Numbered from the stretch's first letter, positions 8,661-18,894 are shown. The stretch: DNA of 64,000 nucleotides from Leptospira biflexa serovar Patoc strain 'Patoc 1 (Paris)' (GCF_000017685.1 NC_010844.1:10117-74116); one strand, 5' to 3'. The notes: generated by a model from the letters alone, not told the origin. Program-made: numbers and translations.

Positions 8661-11600
8661 GAATATACCTTTTCCAATTGGTCAGAGGCACTCCGGATAT
8701 AGGCCATCACTTCTTTTTTGATTCCTTCAAACTGTTCGATCGTCCATACGGAATCAGAATGTTTTAAATCAGAGTAGATGCCTGTTTGGTTGTCACCTAA
8801 CATTCCTCTTAAGAATAAATAATACACTCCACCAAACTTCTCTAAGGCTATATCGGGTCCAAAAAGAGACTTTAGGTATTCAAATAAAATAAACGAATAC
8901 ACAGACTTTTGGAAGAGATAACCTTTGTCTCGGACTGCATTTGCGACTGCTTCACTACTATAATCGTTGTTTGGTAACAAATTGGATTTATAATCGACAA
9001 TATAGAATTTTTGATCTTTTACAAAAACCAAATCGATGGCGCCTTTTAAGTAGTGTTCGAACCCATCTGTTAAGGAGGCACCACTTTCTTTCAGTAAGTT
9101 CTGTAAGAACAAATGGAATTTCAATTCTGCGGATTTTTCTTCTTCCTTTAATTCACTGAGAGAGAAGGAGTTGCCTGTCGCAAGCTTGATCTTTGCTGTC
9201 ATTGCATGTTTCAATAAAGTAGCCACTGTATGCTCTATTTTTGCATCCTTACCTTCGATTTCCAATGGATATCGTAAGAAAGATTTTTGGTACGCCCACT
9301 TCCAGGAAGGACTCTCGAGGATGGCATCCACTTCCAATTGGAAGGTAGAAAAATCACATAATTCAAGAATTTTATGTAAAAAGTTTCCGACCTTCGCACT
9401 CGAGGGCAATTCGAACGTTGTGCTTACTTCTACATCAGGAGTTTCTTCTAATTCTTTTTTCTTTTCCTCTTGGGAAACATTTAAGTTTTTTTCATTGGCT
9501 TGCAAACTTGTATAACTATGTTGCAAGAGCACTCGACCAATTTTGATTTCGGAAGGGTAGAGAATCGGGAAAGATGGTTTTTTCGTTTGGGTGACACTTG
9601 ATGTTTGAAGGTTTATTGTTTGTGATTCTGAAAATTCATTGGGATTTCGGAATACAAAAGACGACTCAAGAAAAGGATTTTGATTTTGAAGGGTTTGAAT
9701 TCGAATTAATTCTTGGTAGAGGATTTGGCTATAACCAGAATTCGGAAGCGAATCTTCTTTTTTGGACCTCCCCCAATTGAGTTTGGGAAGGTATAACCTA
9801 AGATTGGGCCTTGTCAGGGCAACATATAACAGACGTTTTTGTTCATTCAGGAAATGGTTTTCTTCGTCTTCTTTTTCTGGATTCAAATCCCATAAGTCAA
9901 GAATCCATTTTCTTTTTTTACCTTCTGGCGTTTCTATTTCAATTGGGTATTCTGTATTGGTGAGATTGGTCCCTCGATTGCCAAAATAAAATAAGAATAC
10001 GACAGGCCATTCCAATCCTTTCGATGCATGGATGGTTAAAATTTGCACCGAATCTTCTTCTGTTTCACGATCAAATAACGGCTCTTCTTCGGGAGATTGT
10101 TTTTTTTGTTTGAGCTCACGCAAACTCGCGAGTAACTCTAACAAGCCACAATTTGATTTCAGTTGTACTTCTAATAATTTTTGAAAGATTTGTCGGAAGT
10201 TTGTACGTTTTCGTTCCCATTCCAGTGTATGATTCCCTTCCAACCAAAAGAGTTTGGTTTCGTCCATCACAGAACGAAAGAAACTTGCGTATCGATTTTC
10301 TTTGATAAGTCTCTGCCATTTGTCGATGAGAGATTTTTCATAGGAGTCAATGGAGTGTTCATCAAACTTTTGGATTTCATGAGGGTGGATGCAGAATATA
10401 TCAGAGAATAGGATTTTTTTATAACTTTGTGAGGAGTTGGAACTTTGTAAACATTCCAATAGATTTTCAATTTGATCTGCTTCTCTGGATTGGTAAATCC
10501 CTCTTTGTTTGTAAATGGAACAGGGGATTCCCGCTTTTGTTAGATAAAATTCAACAAGTTCTGTTTCTTTTTTATTCCCACAAAGGATGGCAATGTCCTT
10601 TAACTTGATCTCTTGGATTTCGCGTTCGCCTTTTTTATTGTATAGAAGACTTGTTTCCTTGTTTTGGATTCGTTTGATTTCATTTCGAATTGTTTCAGCC
10701 CAAATATTTCTGGATTTGTTTACATTCGGAAACCGTTCTTCGAAATCAAAAATATGAATCGCTGATTCCTCAGGATTCACATACTTGTACTTGATGGTAT
10801 CGATGTCAGGTGATGATACTTTCTTATATAAATAGTTTTCTTTACTAGAGCCTGGTTCTTCGATGGGAAAAAAATGAGTTTCACCCCATTCTTTTGTTTC
10901 ATCGTGGAAAATGGTATTGAGTCCATGGATTAATTCTTTTGTGGACCTATAGTTGGTTTCTAAGGTGGATTTTGATCCTTCGAAGTCACGAGATGCTTCC
11001 AGATAAATTCCAATATCAGCTCCGCGAAATCCATAGATACTTTGTTTTGGATCTCCAATACAAAAGAGCATTCTGGACTTTGTATCTTTGTCTAAAAATA
11101 AAGTTTTAAAGATTTGGTATTGGTTTTTGTCCGTGTCTTGGAATTCATCCAGGATACAAACTTGGAATCGTTCTCGTAACGATTGAATTAATATTTGGTT
11201 GGGATTACGAACAATGACATCATATACCTTTAAGATCATTTGATCATAAGTCAGGTATTCGCCATTTTCGATGATGGATTTTGTTTTCGAAGTGAGTTCG
11301 TGCACTGTATTTTGCAAAAAGATGGATCCATCATAATCCAATTGGCCAAGAGGGAAGATTTCTTTTAGCGATAAAACAACAGATTTTATTTTTCCTTGTA
11401 ACACAACGGATGCTGCATCTAAATTTTTTGCAATGGTAGTACTCCCTTCCAAAAGGAAATAATCGAATCCACTGGCTTTGCCTTCTTTTCCAAGGGAACG
11501 GCTTAATTTCGAAATTCGTTTCAATTCTTTTGCTATATATTTTGTATCTTCGTTTCGGATCGCTTTTGCAAATGACTCGAGTGATGACCAATTTTCCATC

Positions 11601-12286
11601 CATTTCGGGATACTACCTTTAGCTCCTTGAGCGGCAATCGCTTCACCGGTTGGTCCTTTGAAAGCTTCGCAGATGGTTATGAGTTCTCCTAAGAGATTAC
11701 TTTTGTTTGCGTTGTGAATGCATTCCTCTAAGGATACAAACTCCGGAAATACATAGTCCTTTGTATCAGCAAGGAGTTTCGAAGTGGAACTTATAACGAG
11801 GTCTTCCTTTTTCTTTAAATTGGAGATAAGAATATCGTTTGCAAGTGATTCCTTGTCTCTCCCTTCCCATTGGCTTCTTTTCAGATCATAAAAGGTCTTT
11901 CGAATCAATTCTTCATTCGATGTTAATTTTACATTGGGATTGTTTTGGGTTTCGACTGGGTATTCCGTTAACACCATATTACAAAAACCGTGGATGGTCG
12001 AGATGGTGACTTGGTCTAAATCGCGGAGGTAATGGTAGTATTCGGGGTGTTTTCCGTTCTCATATAATTCTAAGATTTTTAATTTTAACCGGGCTTTTAA
12101 TTCGCCTGCGGCTTTTTCTGTAAAGGTAAGCACTAAAAATTGAAGCAGTCGATTCTCTTTGGTATGATTTGTTACATCATGGGTCATCACATCACCTAAC
12201 ATTTGCATGATTAGATGTGTTTTCCCGGTTCCAGCGGAAGCTTCGATAAAATTGGGATGGTTGACTAAAGGATGGTCCATTTTCAA
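8657..12286 (-). CDS. recB: Exodeoxyribonuclease V beta subunit RecB
   Basis: A 1209-residue helicase-nuclease that unwinds and degrades double-strand break ends until Chi. The UvrD-type Walker A ASAGTGKT is at residues 16-23, followed by LVLTFTEKAAGELKARL, DEFQDTD, GDPKQSIYGFRGADI, ETNYRST and TIHASKGLEWPVVF. The C-terminal nuclease domain keeps GAIDLVF and VDYKSN (about 1097-1102), corresponding to the catalytic Asp and Lys of RecB. The start overlaps the recC stop (12283-12286) and the stop overlaps recD. Confidence 0.95.
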   Translation of the reverse strand: MKMDHPLVNHPNFIEASAGTGKTHLIMQMLGDVMTHDVTNHTKENRLLQFLVLTFTEKAAGELKARLKLKILELYENGKHPEYYHYLRDLDQVTISTIHGFCNMVLTEYPVETQNNPNVKLTSNEELIRKTFYDLKRSQWEGRDKESLANDILISNLKKKEDLVISSTSKLLADTKDYVFPEFVSLEECIHNANKSNLLGELITICEAFKGPTGEAIAAQGAKGSIPKWMENWSSLESFAKAIRNEDTKYIAKELKRISKLSRSLGKEGKASGFDYFLLEGSTTIAKNLDAASVVLQGKIKSVVLSLKEIFPLGQLDYDGSIFLQNTVHELTSKTKSIIENGEYLTYDQMILKVYDVIVRNPNQILIQSLRERFQVCILDEFQDTDKNQYQIFKTLFLDKDTKSRMLFCIGDPKQSIYGFRGADIGIYLEASRDFEGSKSTLETNYRSTKELIHGLNTIFHDETKEWGETHFFPIEEPGSSKENYLYKKVSSPDIDTIKYKYVNPEESAIHIFDFEERFPNVNKSRNIWAETIRNEIKRIQNKETSLLYNKKGEREIQEIKLKDIAILCGNKKETELVEFYLTKAGIPCSIYKQRGIYQSREADQIENLLECLQSSNSSQSYKKILFSDIFCIHPHEIQKFDEHSIDSYEKSLIDKWQRLIKENRYASFFRSVMDETKLFWLEGNHTLEWERKRTNFRQIFQKLLEVQLKSNCGLLELLASLRELKQKKQSPEEEPLFDRETEEDSVQILTIHASKGLEWPVVFLFYFGNRGTNLTNTEYPIEIETPEGKKRKWILDLWDLNPEKEDEENHFLNEQKRLLYVALTRPNLRLYLPKLNWGRSKKEDSLPNSGYSQILYQELIRIQTLQNQNPFLESSFVFRNPNEFSESQTINLQTSSVTQTKKPSFPILYPSEIKIGRVLLQHSYTSLQANEKNLNVSQEEKKKELEETPDVEVSTTFELPSSAKVGNFLHKILELCDFSTFQLEVDAILESPSWKWAYQKSFLRYPLEIEGKDAKIEHTVATLLKHAMTAKIKLATGNSFSLSELKEEEKSAELKFHLFLQNLLKESGASLTDGFEHYLKGAIDLVFVKDQKFYIVDYKSNLLPNNDYSSEAVANAVRDKGYLFQKSVYSFILFEYLKSLFGPDIALEKFGGVYYLFLRGMLGDNQTGIYSDLKHSDSVWTIEQFEGIKKEVMAYIRSASDQLEKVYS

Positions 12287-15200
12287 AATCCTTTTTTCAG
12301 AAGTGGCAAAAGTAGGGGATAGACCTTCTGAAATGAAAATTGATGTAGTAAATCCTTCACATATGGAGATAATTTCATATGTTTCGATTCGAATTCTATC
12401 ATTTGATCTGACTCTTCTTCCAAATATTCCTTCCAGGCAGATTCTAATTTGTGACCATCATCTAGAGAGTGCTCCATTCCCATTTCGGCAAAAAATAGAT
12501 TGAGACCAGGATTTGGTACATACATAGGTGGTGATTCATTGACAAGAGTGACAACGTTTCGAATGTATTCTGCCGATTCTTTTTCTGTTAAACTGTCGAA
12601 GTGAAGGATTTCATTCCCTTCCTTCTGTTTCGATAAGATAGGTATGATGACTAATTTTTTTCCAATCGTTTGGAATAGACATGCACTTAAGAAAAGATAG
12701 ATCATCTTACCAAAATAATCTTTTAAATATTCATTTGCTTTTTCTGGTTTTCCATGGAAACTTTTTGGATAAAACCAGTAGTATGTATCACCAATCGCAA
12801 TCAAATTCTCCCACTCACCAGTGATGAATTGGGTTTCATCCAAAACAAATGTTGGCAATTGAAAACCAGTTCGTAGTCCCGTATCCCCCACTGAGAGGGA
12901 ACTCAAATATTGTATTCCATTGGAATTCGAGAAGAGCTCTCCCTTTAATGTTTTGTACACTTCTGCAATTTCAGTGAGTTCTTCTAATAAGGTTTCTGTT
13001 GTGACCAAATGGAAAGCCCCATAAGGAAATTCTGCCTTGTTCTCTGCGATGGCACTGAACTCGTTTATCTTTTGTTTGATTGTATCTTTGTCCCAAGGCC
13101 AAGTTTCCTCTTTTGCCAATGATTCCGTAAACAATGGTAGAAATTTTGATTTGAATAAGAAGGTTTCCAGTGCATTGAAATAAAATGGTTCTTCCAAAGA
13201 AGTTTCTTCTTCATCTTCCATAAACCCTAAGTTTTCTTTGATGTAAGGGAGAATGGGATTTTTAAACGCAGAAGCAATGGATGCAATGGAGATTTGTTTT
13301 TTGAATTTCCATTCTGAATGGGGCAAAGGTAAATCTTCTAAGGAAGTAAAATCTGGTTTTGGCAAATCAGTATTTAAACTTCTGTATTGTTTTAAATTCC
13401 TAGAATAATCATAAGAATGTAAAATTTCCCGATCATAAAAGCGACTATAGGGTGTTAGGGGGATTTCAGTCGCTCTTTCGATCCCAAGAGAATGCATCAC
13501 CTCAAACAAACTAGAACAAGGCTCAAATTCCTTATCTTCTAATGTGTTTTTCCCAACATAGGAAAATGTGATACTATCCTCAGCCGATAAAATGGTTTCC
13601 CATAATAAGGATTCTTGGATTTCAATTCGATTCAAATCCCAAGGTTTAGAATCATTTTTTCTTAAGTTAAACCTAGATACATCTTTGGAACCTGGAAATT
13701 TTCCTTCACCCAATCCAACGATATAGATATGCGAAAAGGGAATGGGTCGCATGGGTTGCAATAGAGAAATCGTAATCCCTTCCGTGAGGTAATTTCCTTT
13801 TTGTGTGGGAATGTTCGAAAAGATTTCCTCCGTTTGTAATTGAAGGAATTGTAAAAAGTCAGTAACATGGTTCCACTCAGTGTCACACCATTTCGCAATG
13901 TTTCCTAACCACTCTGTGAGATAGATCCTTTCGTTTTCTGTTTCTTCACTAAACTTTAAGAATTGGTTCCATTTGGTTTGAAAAGCTTTGAATCTTTCAT
14001 TGATTGGTAACTGTAAAAATTCCGATTCAAAAAATGATTGTAACGATTTGATTTCTTCCCAAATCAAATTCAAGTAAAGAACCGAATCTTCTTTTGCCAA
14101 TGGATCTGTGATCACTCCCATGTGACTCCAAGTGGTAGCTTCATCACTCATGACAGATAGGACTGCGCGTTTCACTCCAAAGGAAATTGTATACGGGTTC
14201 TCTTCTTTGTTTTCATCATAGAGGGAACCGAGTGAATCGAGTAACTGAATGACAGAATGGGTTTGGTCAATGGAGTCAATTTTGTTTTTGCCAGTGATGA
14301 GGGGATTTTGTAACAGATGGATCAATTCATCTTTTTGAATTCGCTTGTTCAAAAACGATTGGAAAAGAATTTCAAATACTTTGTATAACAAAGAAGTTTC
14401 TTTTGCTACTAAATCAGATAGAGAATAATTCAACCTTTGGAGAGTAGGGGTCTCATCAATCCTTTGTGTGGTATAAATCCCTCCATGGAATACCCATTCA
14501 ATCGCTGCTTTGTAGTCATTTGTATTCGGAACAAGGATCGCAAAGTCCAATAAACTTAAGTTCCCTTTGCTTGTGCTAATTTTATGAAGGATGTCATGGG
14601 CGATGGATTCCATCTCGCGGTATTCGGAAGGTGCATTCCATACTCTCACAGTTTGATCGTTTAAGTAATTTTCTTCTTTTACTTGTTCTTCTAACAGAAT
14701 GGATTTTAGTTTTGCTAACATGCCACCACTTGCATATTTGGAAGTTTCTTTTTGTTTGGTAAGATTCGAAAATTCTTTGGCTAGATAGGATTGTGGTTTT
14801 GCAAATTTGGATAAATAGTTCTTGGTTTTCTCTGGATTTTGTCCAATGACTTTGCCATTATGAAATTGGTAGATATAGATGTTTAAATTTGCATTTGGAT
14901 TCTTAGAAACAGTTTTCAAAAAATTTATATAAGTCCCAGACAAATTGGACAAACAAAAAAAATGTAAATTGCCTTGGAGGGATAAGTCTTTCCCTTTGTT
15001 TAAGTAGTAGTATAAGTTTTTTTTGCCACCATCATTTGTTCCGAGGTAAATTTCTTTTTCTAAATCCCAGTATGGATCACTTGTGAGTTGGTTTGGAATG
15101 TTACTCTTTTCATTCCCGAGCCATTGGTGGATCCATTCAGACCGATTCAATTCATAATCTTTGAAATACTTTGTCAAAAGGTCGGATAAATAGTATAACT

Positions 15201-15486
15201 TTGGTAATTCGGATATGTATGTTTTGATTTCTGGATGATTTTGGAATAAGGACGTTTGGTTTTCATAGAGGTAACGAAAACAATCCTTCTTGAAGGAATT
15301 GTAATCATAAAATTCCACACTTTCCGCCCATGCAGGGATTTGTAAGGAAGTAAAAATCATTTTTAAAATCGCTTTTTCTAAAAATGTAAATTCAATGTTG
15401 ATGGAAAGTTGTGAGTCATTGTACTTCGGTATGTTGAGTTTGAGCCATGGAATTAAATTGGTATTCGGCACAACCACGAGTGGCAT
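12283..15486 (-). CDS. recC: Exodeoxyribonuclease V gamma subunit RecC
   Basis: A 1067-residue protein, first gene of the recCBD operon. RecC is an inactivated helicase-nuclease that splits the strands and reads Chi. Recognisable features: an N-terminal LVVVPNTNLIPWLKLNI, WNAPSEYREMESIAHDIL, DFAILVPNTNDY, LLQPMRPIPFSHIYIVGLGEGKFPG, and the RDLF-like region replaced by SRFNLRKNDSKPWD. Length is close to that of E. coli RecC. No ATPase motifs are seen, as expected. Identification is strengthened by the order recC-recB-recD with 4-base overlaps. Confidence 0.92.
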   Translation of the reverse strand: MPLVVVPNTNLIPWLKLNIPKYNDSQLSINIEFTFLEKAILKMIFTSLQIPAWAESVEFYDYNSFKKDCFRYLYENQTSLFQNHPEIKTYISELPKLYYLSDLLTKYFKDYELNRSEWIHQWLGNEKSNIPNQLTSDPYWDLEKEIYLGTNDGGKKNLYYYLNKGKDLSLQGNLHFFCLSNLSGTYINFLKTVSKNPNANLNIYIYQFHNGKVIGQNPEKTKNYLSKFAKPQSYLAKEFSNLTKQKETSKYASGGMLAKLKSILLEEQVKEENYLNDQTVRVWNAPSEYREMESIAHDILHKISTSKGNLSLLDFAILVPNTNDYKAAIEWVFHGGIYTTQRIDETPTLQRLNYSLSDLVAKETSLLYKVFEILFQSFLNKRIQKDELIHLLQNPLITGKNKIDSIDQTHSVIQLLDSLGSLYDENKEENPYTISFGVKRAVLSVMSDEATTWSHMGVITDPLAKEDSVLYLNLIWEEIKSLQSFFESEFLQLPINERFKAFQTKWNQFLKFSEETENERIYLTEWLGNIAKWCDTEWNHVTDFLQFLQLQTEEIFSNIPTQKGNYLTEGITISLLQPMRPIPFSHIYIVGLGEGKFPGSKDVSRFNLRKNDSKPWDLNRIEIQESLLWETILSAEDSITFSYVGKNTLEDKEFEPCSSLFEVMHSLGIERATEIPLTPYSRFYDREILHSYDYSRNLKQYRSLNTDLPKPDFTSLEDLPLPHSEWKFKKQISIASIASAFKNPILPYIKENLGFMEDEEETSLEEPFYFNALETFLFKSKFLPLFTESLAKEETWPWDKDTIKQKINEFSAIAENKAEFPYGAFHLVTTETLLEELTEIAEVYKTLKGELFSNSNGIQYLSSLSVGDTGLRTGFQLPTFVLDETQFITGEWENLIAIGDTYYWFYPKSFHGKPEKANEYLKDYFGKMIYLFLSACLFQTIGKKLVIIPILSKQKEGNEILHFDSLTEKESAEYIRNVVTLVNESPPMYVPNPGLNLFFAEMGMEHSLDDGHKLESAWKEYLEEESDQMIEFESKHMKLSPYVKDLLHQFSFQKVYPLLLPLLKKGF

Positions 15487-15681
15487 GCGAAGTGATTCTC
15501 AATTTGTTCCTTTTTGATTTGTTTTGTTAATTCCGAAGTGATTTCGTGCAGATGAAGCCCTGCAAAATAATGTATTGGCAAAAAAAATCCCTTGATTCAA
15601 AAAATCAAACATAGTTTCACCTCGTAGAAGTGGGAAGGCAATCATTATCTGTTGTTTCGTTTTGAAAAAGAAAAAATTAGG

Positions 15682-15749
15682 GCGCCATTTCCGGCTATAC
15701 GCTCCAATCTTTGCCTAAGGCAAAGGATTTCCGCTGCTATCCGGGGCGC
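15682..15749. repeat. REP/MITE-like long imperfect palindrome
   Basis: The 345-base gap 15487-15831 contains a folded element. The outer arms are GCGCC (15682-15686) and GGCGC (15745-15749). The middle arms are CCGGCTATACGC and its imperfect complement CGCTGCTATCCGG. The inner arms TTTGCC (15710-15715) and GGCAAA (15719-15724) enclose TAA. It is GC-rich against an AT-rich background, and ATTTCCG occurs once on each side of the centre. It is not a tRNA. Its layout suggests a dispersed intergenic repeat; copy number cannot be tested here. Confidence 0.5.
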
Positions 15750-15770
15750 TCGTGTATCGAAATCAATTCG

Positions 15771-15796
15771 AAAAATGGGAGAGAAGGTCTCTCCCA
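15771..15796 (-). terminator. Rho-independent terminator of the hydrolase gene
   Basis: On the minus strand, arms TGGGAGAG and CTCTCCCA (15776-15796) enclose a 5-base loop and are followed by TTTTT (15771-15775). It lies 36 bases past the stop codon of the leftward hydrolase gene. Confidence 0.75.
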
Positions 15797-15831
15797 AATG
15801 TTCACCTAGCAAATACTAAGTGATATGTTGT

Positions 15832-17556
15832 TCACTCACTTTCAAATTTAAGTGTGGATGCATTCGATGTGCTGTGTTTAAACGTAGTCGTGTAGAGTGA
15901 AACTGGTTTTGGTACCGCATACATTGGGTCAATGTTATCGATGGCCAAACCAATGCGAGATCCAGCAGGGAAGTCATGTGCGACTGCTTGGAGGTCTACA
16001 TTTAAATCTACGTCTTTTCCTTTCACGTTGAAGAGTGTTGCAGTTCCATGGCTAATCAATTTTCCTGTTCCCCAAAAGTCTACTTCATAGAGATATACCA
16101 TAACATGTGGCGCGTAATCAGAACTATTGATACGACCTTTGTAAAAGGTTCTCCCTCGAAGTTTGAGTGGTGATGAGAGACTGTCAGAAAGATAGACCAT
16201 TGCGTTGGTTCGATCGATTAAATTCACATTTGTTTTGACAGGAACGGATACGGCGCCGTCCAGAATCTCCGATAAAAGGGGAACGCCTGTTGTGGCACTG
16301 GTTCCTCCCGAGAGAATCGTATCGTTCCCATTACTTGTGTTCGCTGTTGTTGTGATTTTGCCTGGGCTAAAGAATCCCATTGGTCGCAAGTGGTAGGTCT
16401 TTTCGATCTTCGATGGATTTGGCCAAGCGGAATAACTGACACGATCACTCGAAAAACGTTTTTGAAACGTGACTTTTGGTTTTGTCATAATTCCATTTTG
16501 GATTCCTTTTAACCAATAATCAAACCAGTCATAAGCATTCGTCCAAACATAGTTGTTGATTCCTAAAATCCCTCCAATCTCTGCGGTTGCATGGATTCCA
16601 TTATTGAGATCCAATTTTTTAGGAACAGTGAGTTGTTCGAAGTAAGGAAGGATTTGGTTTGGTTGGAATAAATTATCTTGTGAGTTATTGGAAATATAAA
16701 CTGGTTTGCCAGATGCATTTAATTCCGCCACAAAATTGTTAGGTGATCTTTCTTTTGCCCATGATAGAACAGTGGATACATCTCTTGTATCCAATAGTTT
16801 TTGAAAATTCTCAGCAATGATGGGATCCATCCTTCCTGTGATATACCCTGCTGTCACAAGGAGAAGTCCCCAAACAAGTCTTGGTGATTGGTTGCCATAA
16901 AGGGAATCAGGTAAACTCCCCCAACCACTCATGGCCACAGCGGTTTTGATTCGTGGCTCTTTGCTGAGTCCGAGTAAAGAAATCCCAGCTCCATACGAAA
17001 TCCCCGCAATACCGATGTTTGACGGATTGACAGGGGCATTCGCTAAAAGAAAATCGATTCCTTTGGAAAGGTCTTCCATATCTTTTGGACCAGCCACATT
17101 GATGAGTCCACCCGATGTTCCAAACCCTCGTGTGTTGTAACTAAAAACAACATATCCTTTTTTTGCGAGTTTGGCTGCAGGAACAATGTATTCGTATTCA
17201 TTGAGTGCCCAGCTATTGACAAAAATAATCGCAGGGTATGGACCTGTGCCTGATTTTGGTATGAACAAGTTCCCCGTGATTTTGACTCCGTCATTACTTA
17301 AAAACGATATGTTGTCGTTAAAAGTAAAACTTCCATCGTTTTCATTTTGGAATGCCGTTTGGATGTCTCTTGTGGTTGCGGCATTACTCTGTTTTAACAT
17401 TTCAGGTGTCACTTCTGTGTTTTGCGCCTGGCCATTTAACACCGACAAGATGGCACTCGTTTTGTTTCCGTTTTGATTTCCATTCCCCCCACACGATACC
17501 AGTAGGAAGTTCCCTACGATGAGGAGGAGAGAGAGGTAGTTTTTTTGCTTTTTCAT
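15832..17556 (-). CDS. Exported lipoprotein alpha/beta hydrolase, S15/CocE (X-Pro dipeptidyl-peptidase-like) type
   Basis: A 574-residue protein with signal peptide and lipobox LVSC (Cys22), followed by a Gly/Asn-rich linker. The hydrolase core shows YPAIIFVNSWALNEYEY, a GFGTSGG turn and the nucleophile elbow GISYGAG (Ser at about 187). A C-terminal PepX_C-like beta-sandwich ends the protein (MVYLSDSLSSPLKLRG onward, then SRIGLAIDN). Such enzymes cleave esters or prolyl peptides; the substrate is unknown. It faces a divergent membrane AraC regulator across 170 bp with repeats, which suggests regulation by that protein. It is a monocistronic unit with its own terminator. Confidence 0.78.
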   Translation of the reverse strand: MKKQKNYLSLLLIVGNFLLVSCGGNGNQNGNKTSAILSVLNGQAQNTEVTPEMLKQSNAATTRDIQTAFQNENDGSFTFNDNISFLSNDGVKITGNLFIPKSGTGPYPAIIFVNSWALNEYEYIVPAAKLAKKGYVVFSYNTRGFGTSGGLINVAGPKDMEDLSKGIDFLLANAPVNPSNIGIAGISYGAGISLLGLSKEPRIKTAVAMSGWGSLPDSLYGNQSPRLVWGLLLVTAGYITGRMDPIIAENFQKLLDTRDVSTVLSWAKERSPNNFVAELNASGKPVYISNNSQDNLFQPNQILPYFEQLTVPKKLDLNNGIHATAEIGGILGINNYVWTNAYDWFDYWLKGIQNGIMTKPKVTFQKRFSSDRVSYSAWPNPSKIEKTYHLRPMGFFSPGKITTTANTSNGNDTILSGGTSATTGVPLLSEILDGAVSVPVKTNVNLIDRTNAMVYLSDSLSSPLKLRGRTFYKGRINSSDYAPHVMVYLYEVDFWGTGKLISHGTATLFNVKGKDVDLNVDLQAVAHDFPAGSRIGLAIDNIDPMYAVPKPVSLYTTTFKHSTSNASTLKFESE

Positions 17557-17605
17557 AATTCGCCTCTGAATTGCCTTAAAAATAACATAAAGAGGGATGT
17601 TTAGC

Positions 17606-17673
17606 GTCTAAAATGGCAATCCTAGACGAAAAATGAGGTCTAAAATCATGATTTTGTACGTTTGATTCGTACA
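17606..17673. promoter_or_regulatory. Repeat-rich control region between the hydrolase and AraC genes
   Basis: Direct repeats GTCTAAAAT occur at 17606-17614 and 17638-17646 with a related GACGAAAAAT at 17625-17634. A perfect palindrome AAAATCATGATTTT spans 17642-17655. An inverted repeat TGTACG/CGTACA lies at 17655-17660 and 17668-17673. AraC-family regulators commonly bind direct repeats, so these are candidate operators. Confidence 0.4.
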
Positions 17674-17726
17674 CTAGCCAATCCAAACAGTTGACGAAAC
17701 CGTGCATATTGTCCGACTTTTGTCGT

Positions 17727-18815
17727 ATGTCTGAATTTTTGGGGTCTTGGCTTCAATTTGGTGCTTGGTATCATTTTGTTTTAGGAATCGGAATCCTCGT
17801 GAAAGAGAAAGGGTCCAAAGGATTTCCCTTTGCCATGATCGCCGCTTTTTCTGGTGGGACACTCATCATTTATGCTTACCGATTGTTCGCAGGGTTTGAA
17901 TTCGAATTCTCCCTCTTGAACCATGGTTATGTGCCCATCATCTATTTGATCCCAGGCAGTATGCAGTATACCATTGAACAGTTTTTGAGTACAGAGCCCG
18001 TTTCGATTGGTAGACTCCAACGATTGTATCCAACCTTCCTAGTGATGATTCTCCTGATTGGATTACAAATCTTCTATCCTCAAGTCTTAGAACAATCCAT
18101 GAATGAAAGTTTTACGGGGCTTCCGTTCTCCATTCCGGAATATTTAGCCTTACTTGGTTGTTTGTATTGGGTGATTAGTTTTGTTTGGATGATTTACCAA
18201 TATCGAAATATTTTGTATCGAAATCCAAATGAGGAAGCCAAACTAGGTGTTCGAGTATTGGGAATGATCTTAAAAGGCAATATCACATTTGCTAGTTTCA
18301 TTCTCGTAAGCACAGTCTTTCGTTGGAACTCAGGGATTTATTTTACGGCTGGACTTGCCACACTCATGGCTGTCATTGCATTTATTGGAACAGAAATCAA
18401 TCATCAGTTGTTTAAAGATATTTTACCAGGCCTTCGGCAATCCTATCGTACATCCCGAATCCTAAATCTCAATTTGGAAAAATTACAACAAGACCTTGAT
18501 CATTTGCTAAAACAAGAATTCGTTTACCGAGAAGAAACAATCAATTTATCGAATCTTTCCGAACGATTGGGGATCAAAGATTACCAACTCAGTGAATACA
18601 TCAATGCGTATTTGGGAATGAACTTCAATCGCTTGGTGAATGAATACCGAATTGCTGAAGTTTGTAAGCTCATCGAAGAAAACCCAAAAGTCAATTTGTT
18701 ATCTCTTGCCTACCAAGTTGGATTCAATTCAAAAGCAAACTTCAATGTTGCTTTTAAGTCATTGAAGAAGATGTCACCGAGTGAGTATGCGAAATCGATT
18801 GCAAAGAGTAAGTGA
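17727..18815 (+). CDS. AraC-family transcriptional regulator with N-terminal membrane domain
   Basis: About 362 residues. The first two thirds contain six or seven hydrophobic segments (for example FGAWYHFVLGIGILV, FLVMILLIGLQIFY, YLALLGCLYWVISFVWMIY). The C-terminal 100 residues form an AraC double helix-turn-helix: INLSNLSERLGIKDYQLSEYINAYLGMNFNRLVNEYRI, then LLSLAYQVGFNSKANFNVAFKSLKKMSPSEY. This layout is common in spirochaetes and implies signal sensing at the membrane with direct DNA binding. Start chosen at 17727 so the protein begins MSEFLGSW; a TTG at 17691 would extend it by 12 residues. It probably controls the divergent hydrolase gene. Confidence 0.82.
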   Translation: MSEFLGSWLQFGAWYHFVLGIGILVKEKGSKGFPFAMIAAFSGGTLIIYAYRLFAGFEFEFSLLNHGYVPIIYLIPGSMQYTIEQFLSTEPVSIGRLQRLYPTFLVMILLIGLQIFYPQVLEQSMNESFTGLPFSIPEYLALLGCLYWVISFVWMIYQYRNILYRNPNEEAKLGVRVLGMILKGNITFASFILVSTVFRWNSGIYFTAGLATLMAVIAFIGTEINHQLFKDILPGLRQSYRTSRILNLNLEKLQQDLDHLLKQEFVYREETINLSNLSERLGIKDYQLSEYINAYLGMNFNRLVNEYRIAEVCKLIEENPKVNLLSLAYQVGFNSKANFNVAFKSLKKMSPSEYAKSIAKSK

Positions 18816-18817
18816 TC

Positions 18818-18874
18818 GTAACCATCCCATTGTTATGGCAACATCAAACTGCCAATGAAACGGTAAATGGTTAC
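18818..18874. repeat. Inverted repeat between converging genes
   Basis: GTAACCAT (18818-18825) and ATGGTTAC (18867-18874) are perfect complements across 41 bases, with an inner GGCA/TGCC pair. It occupies most of the 79-base gap between two converging genes, but no clear T-run follows on either strand. Confidence 0.3.
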
Positions 18875-18894
18875 AATGCATCCCAATCAAATCG

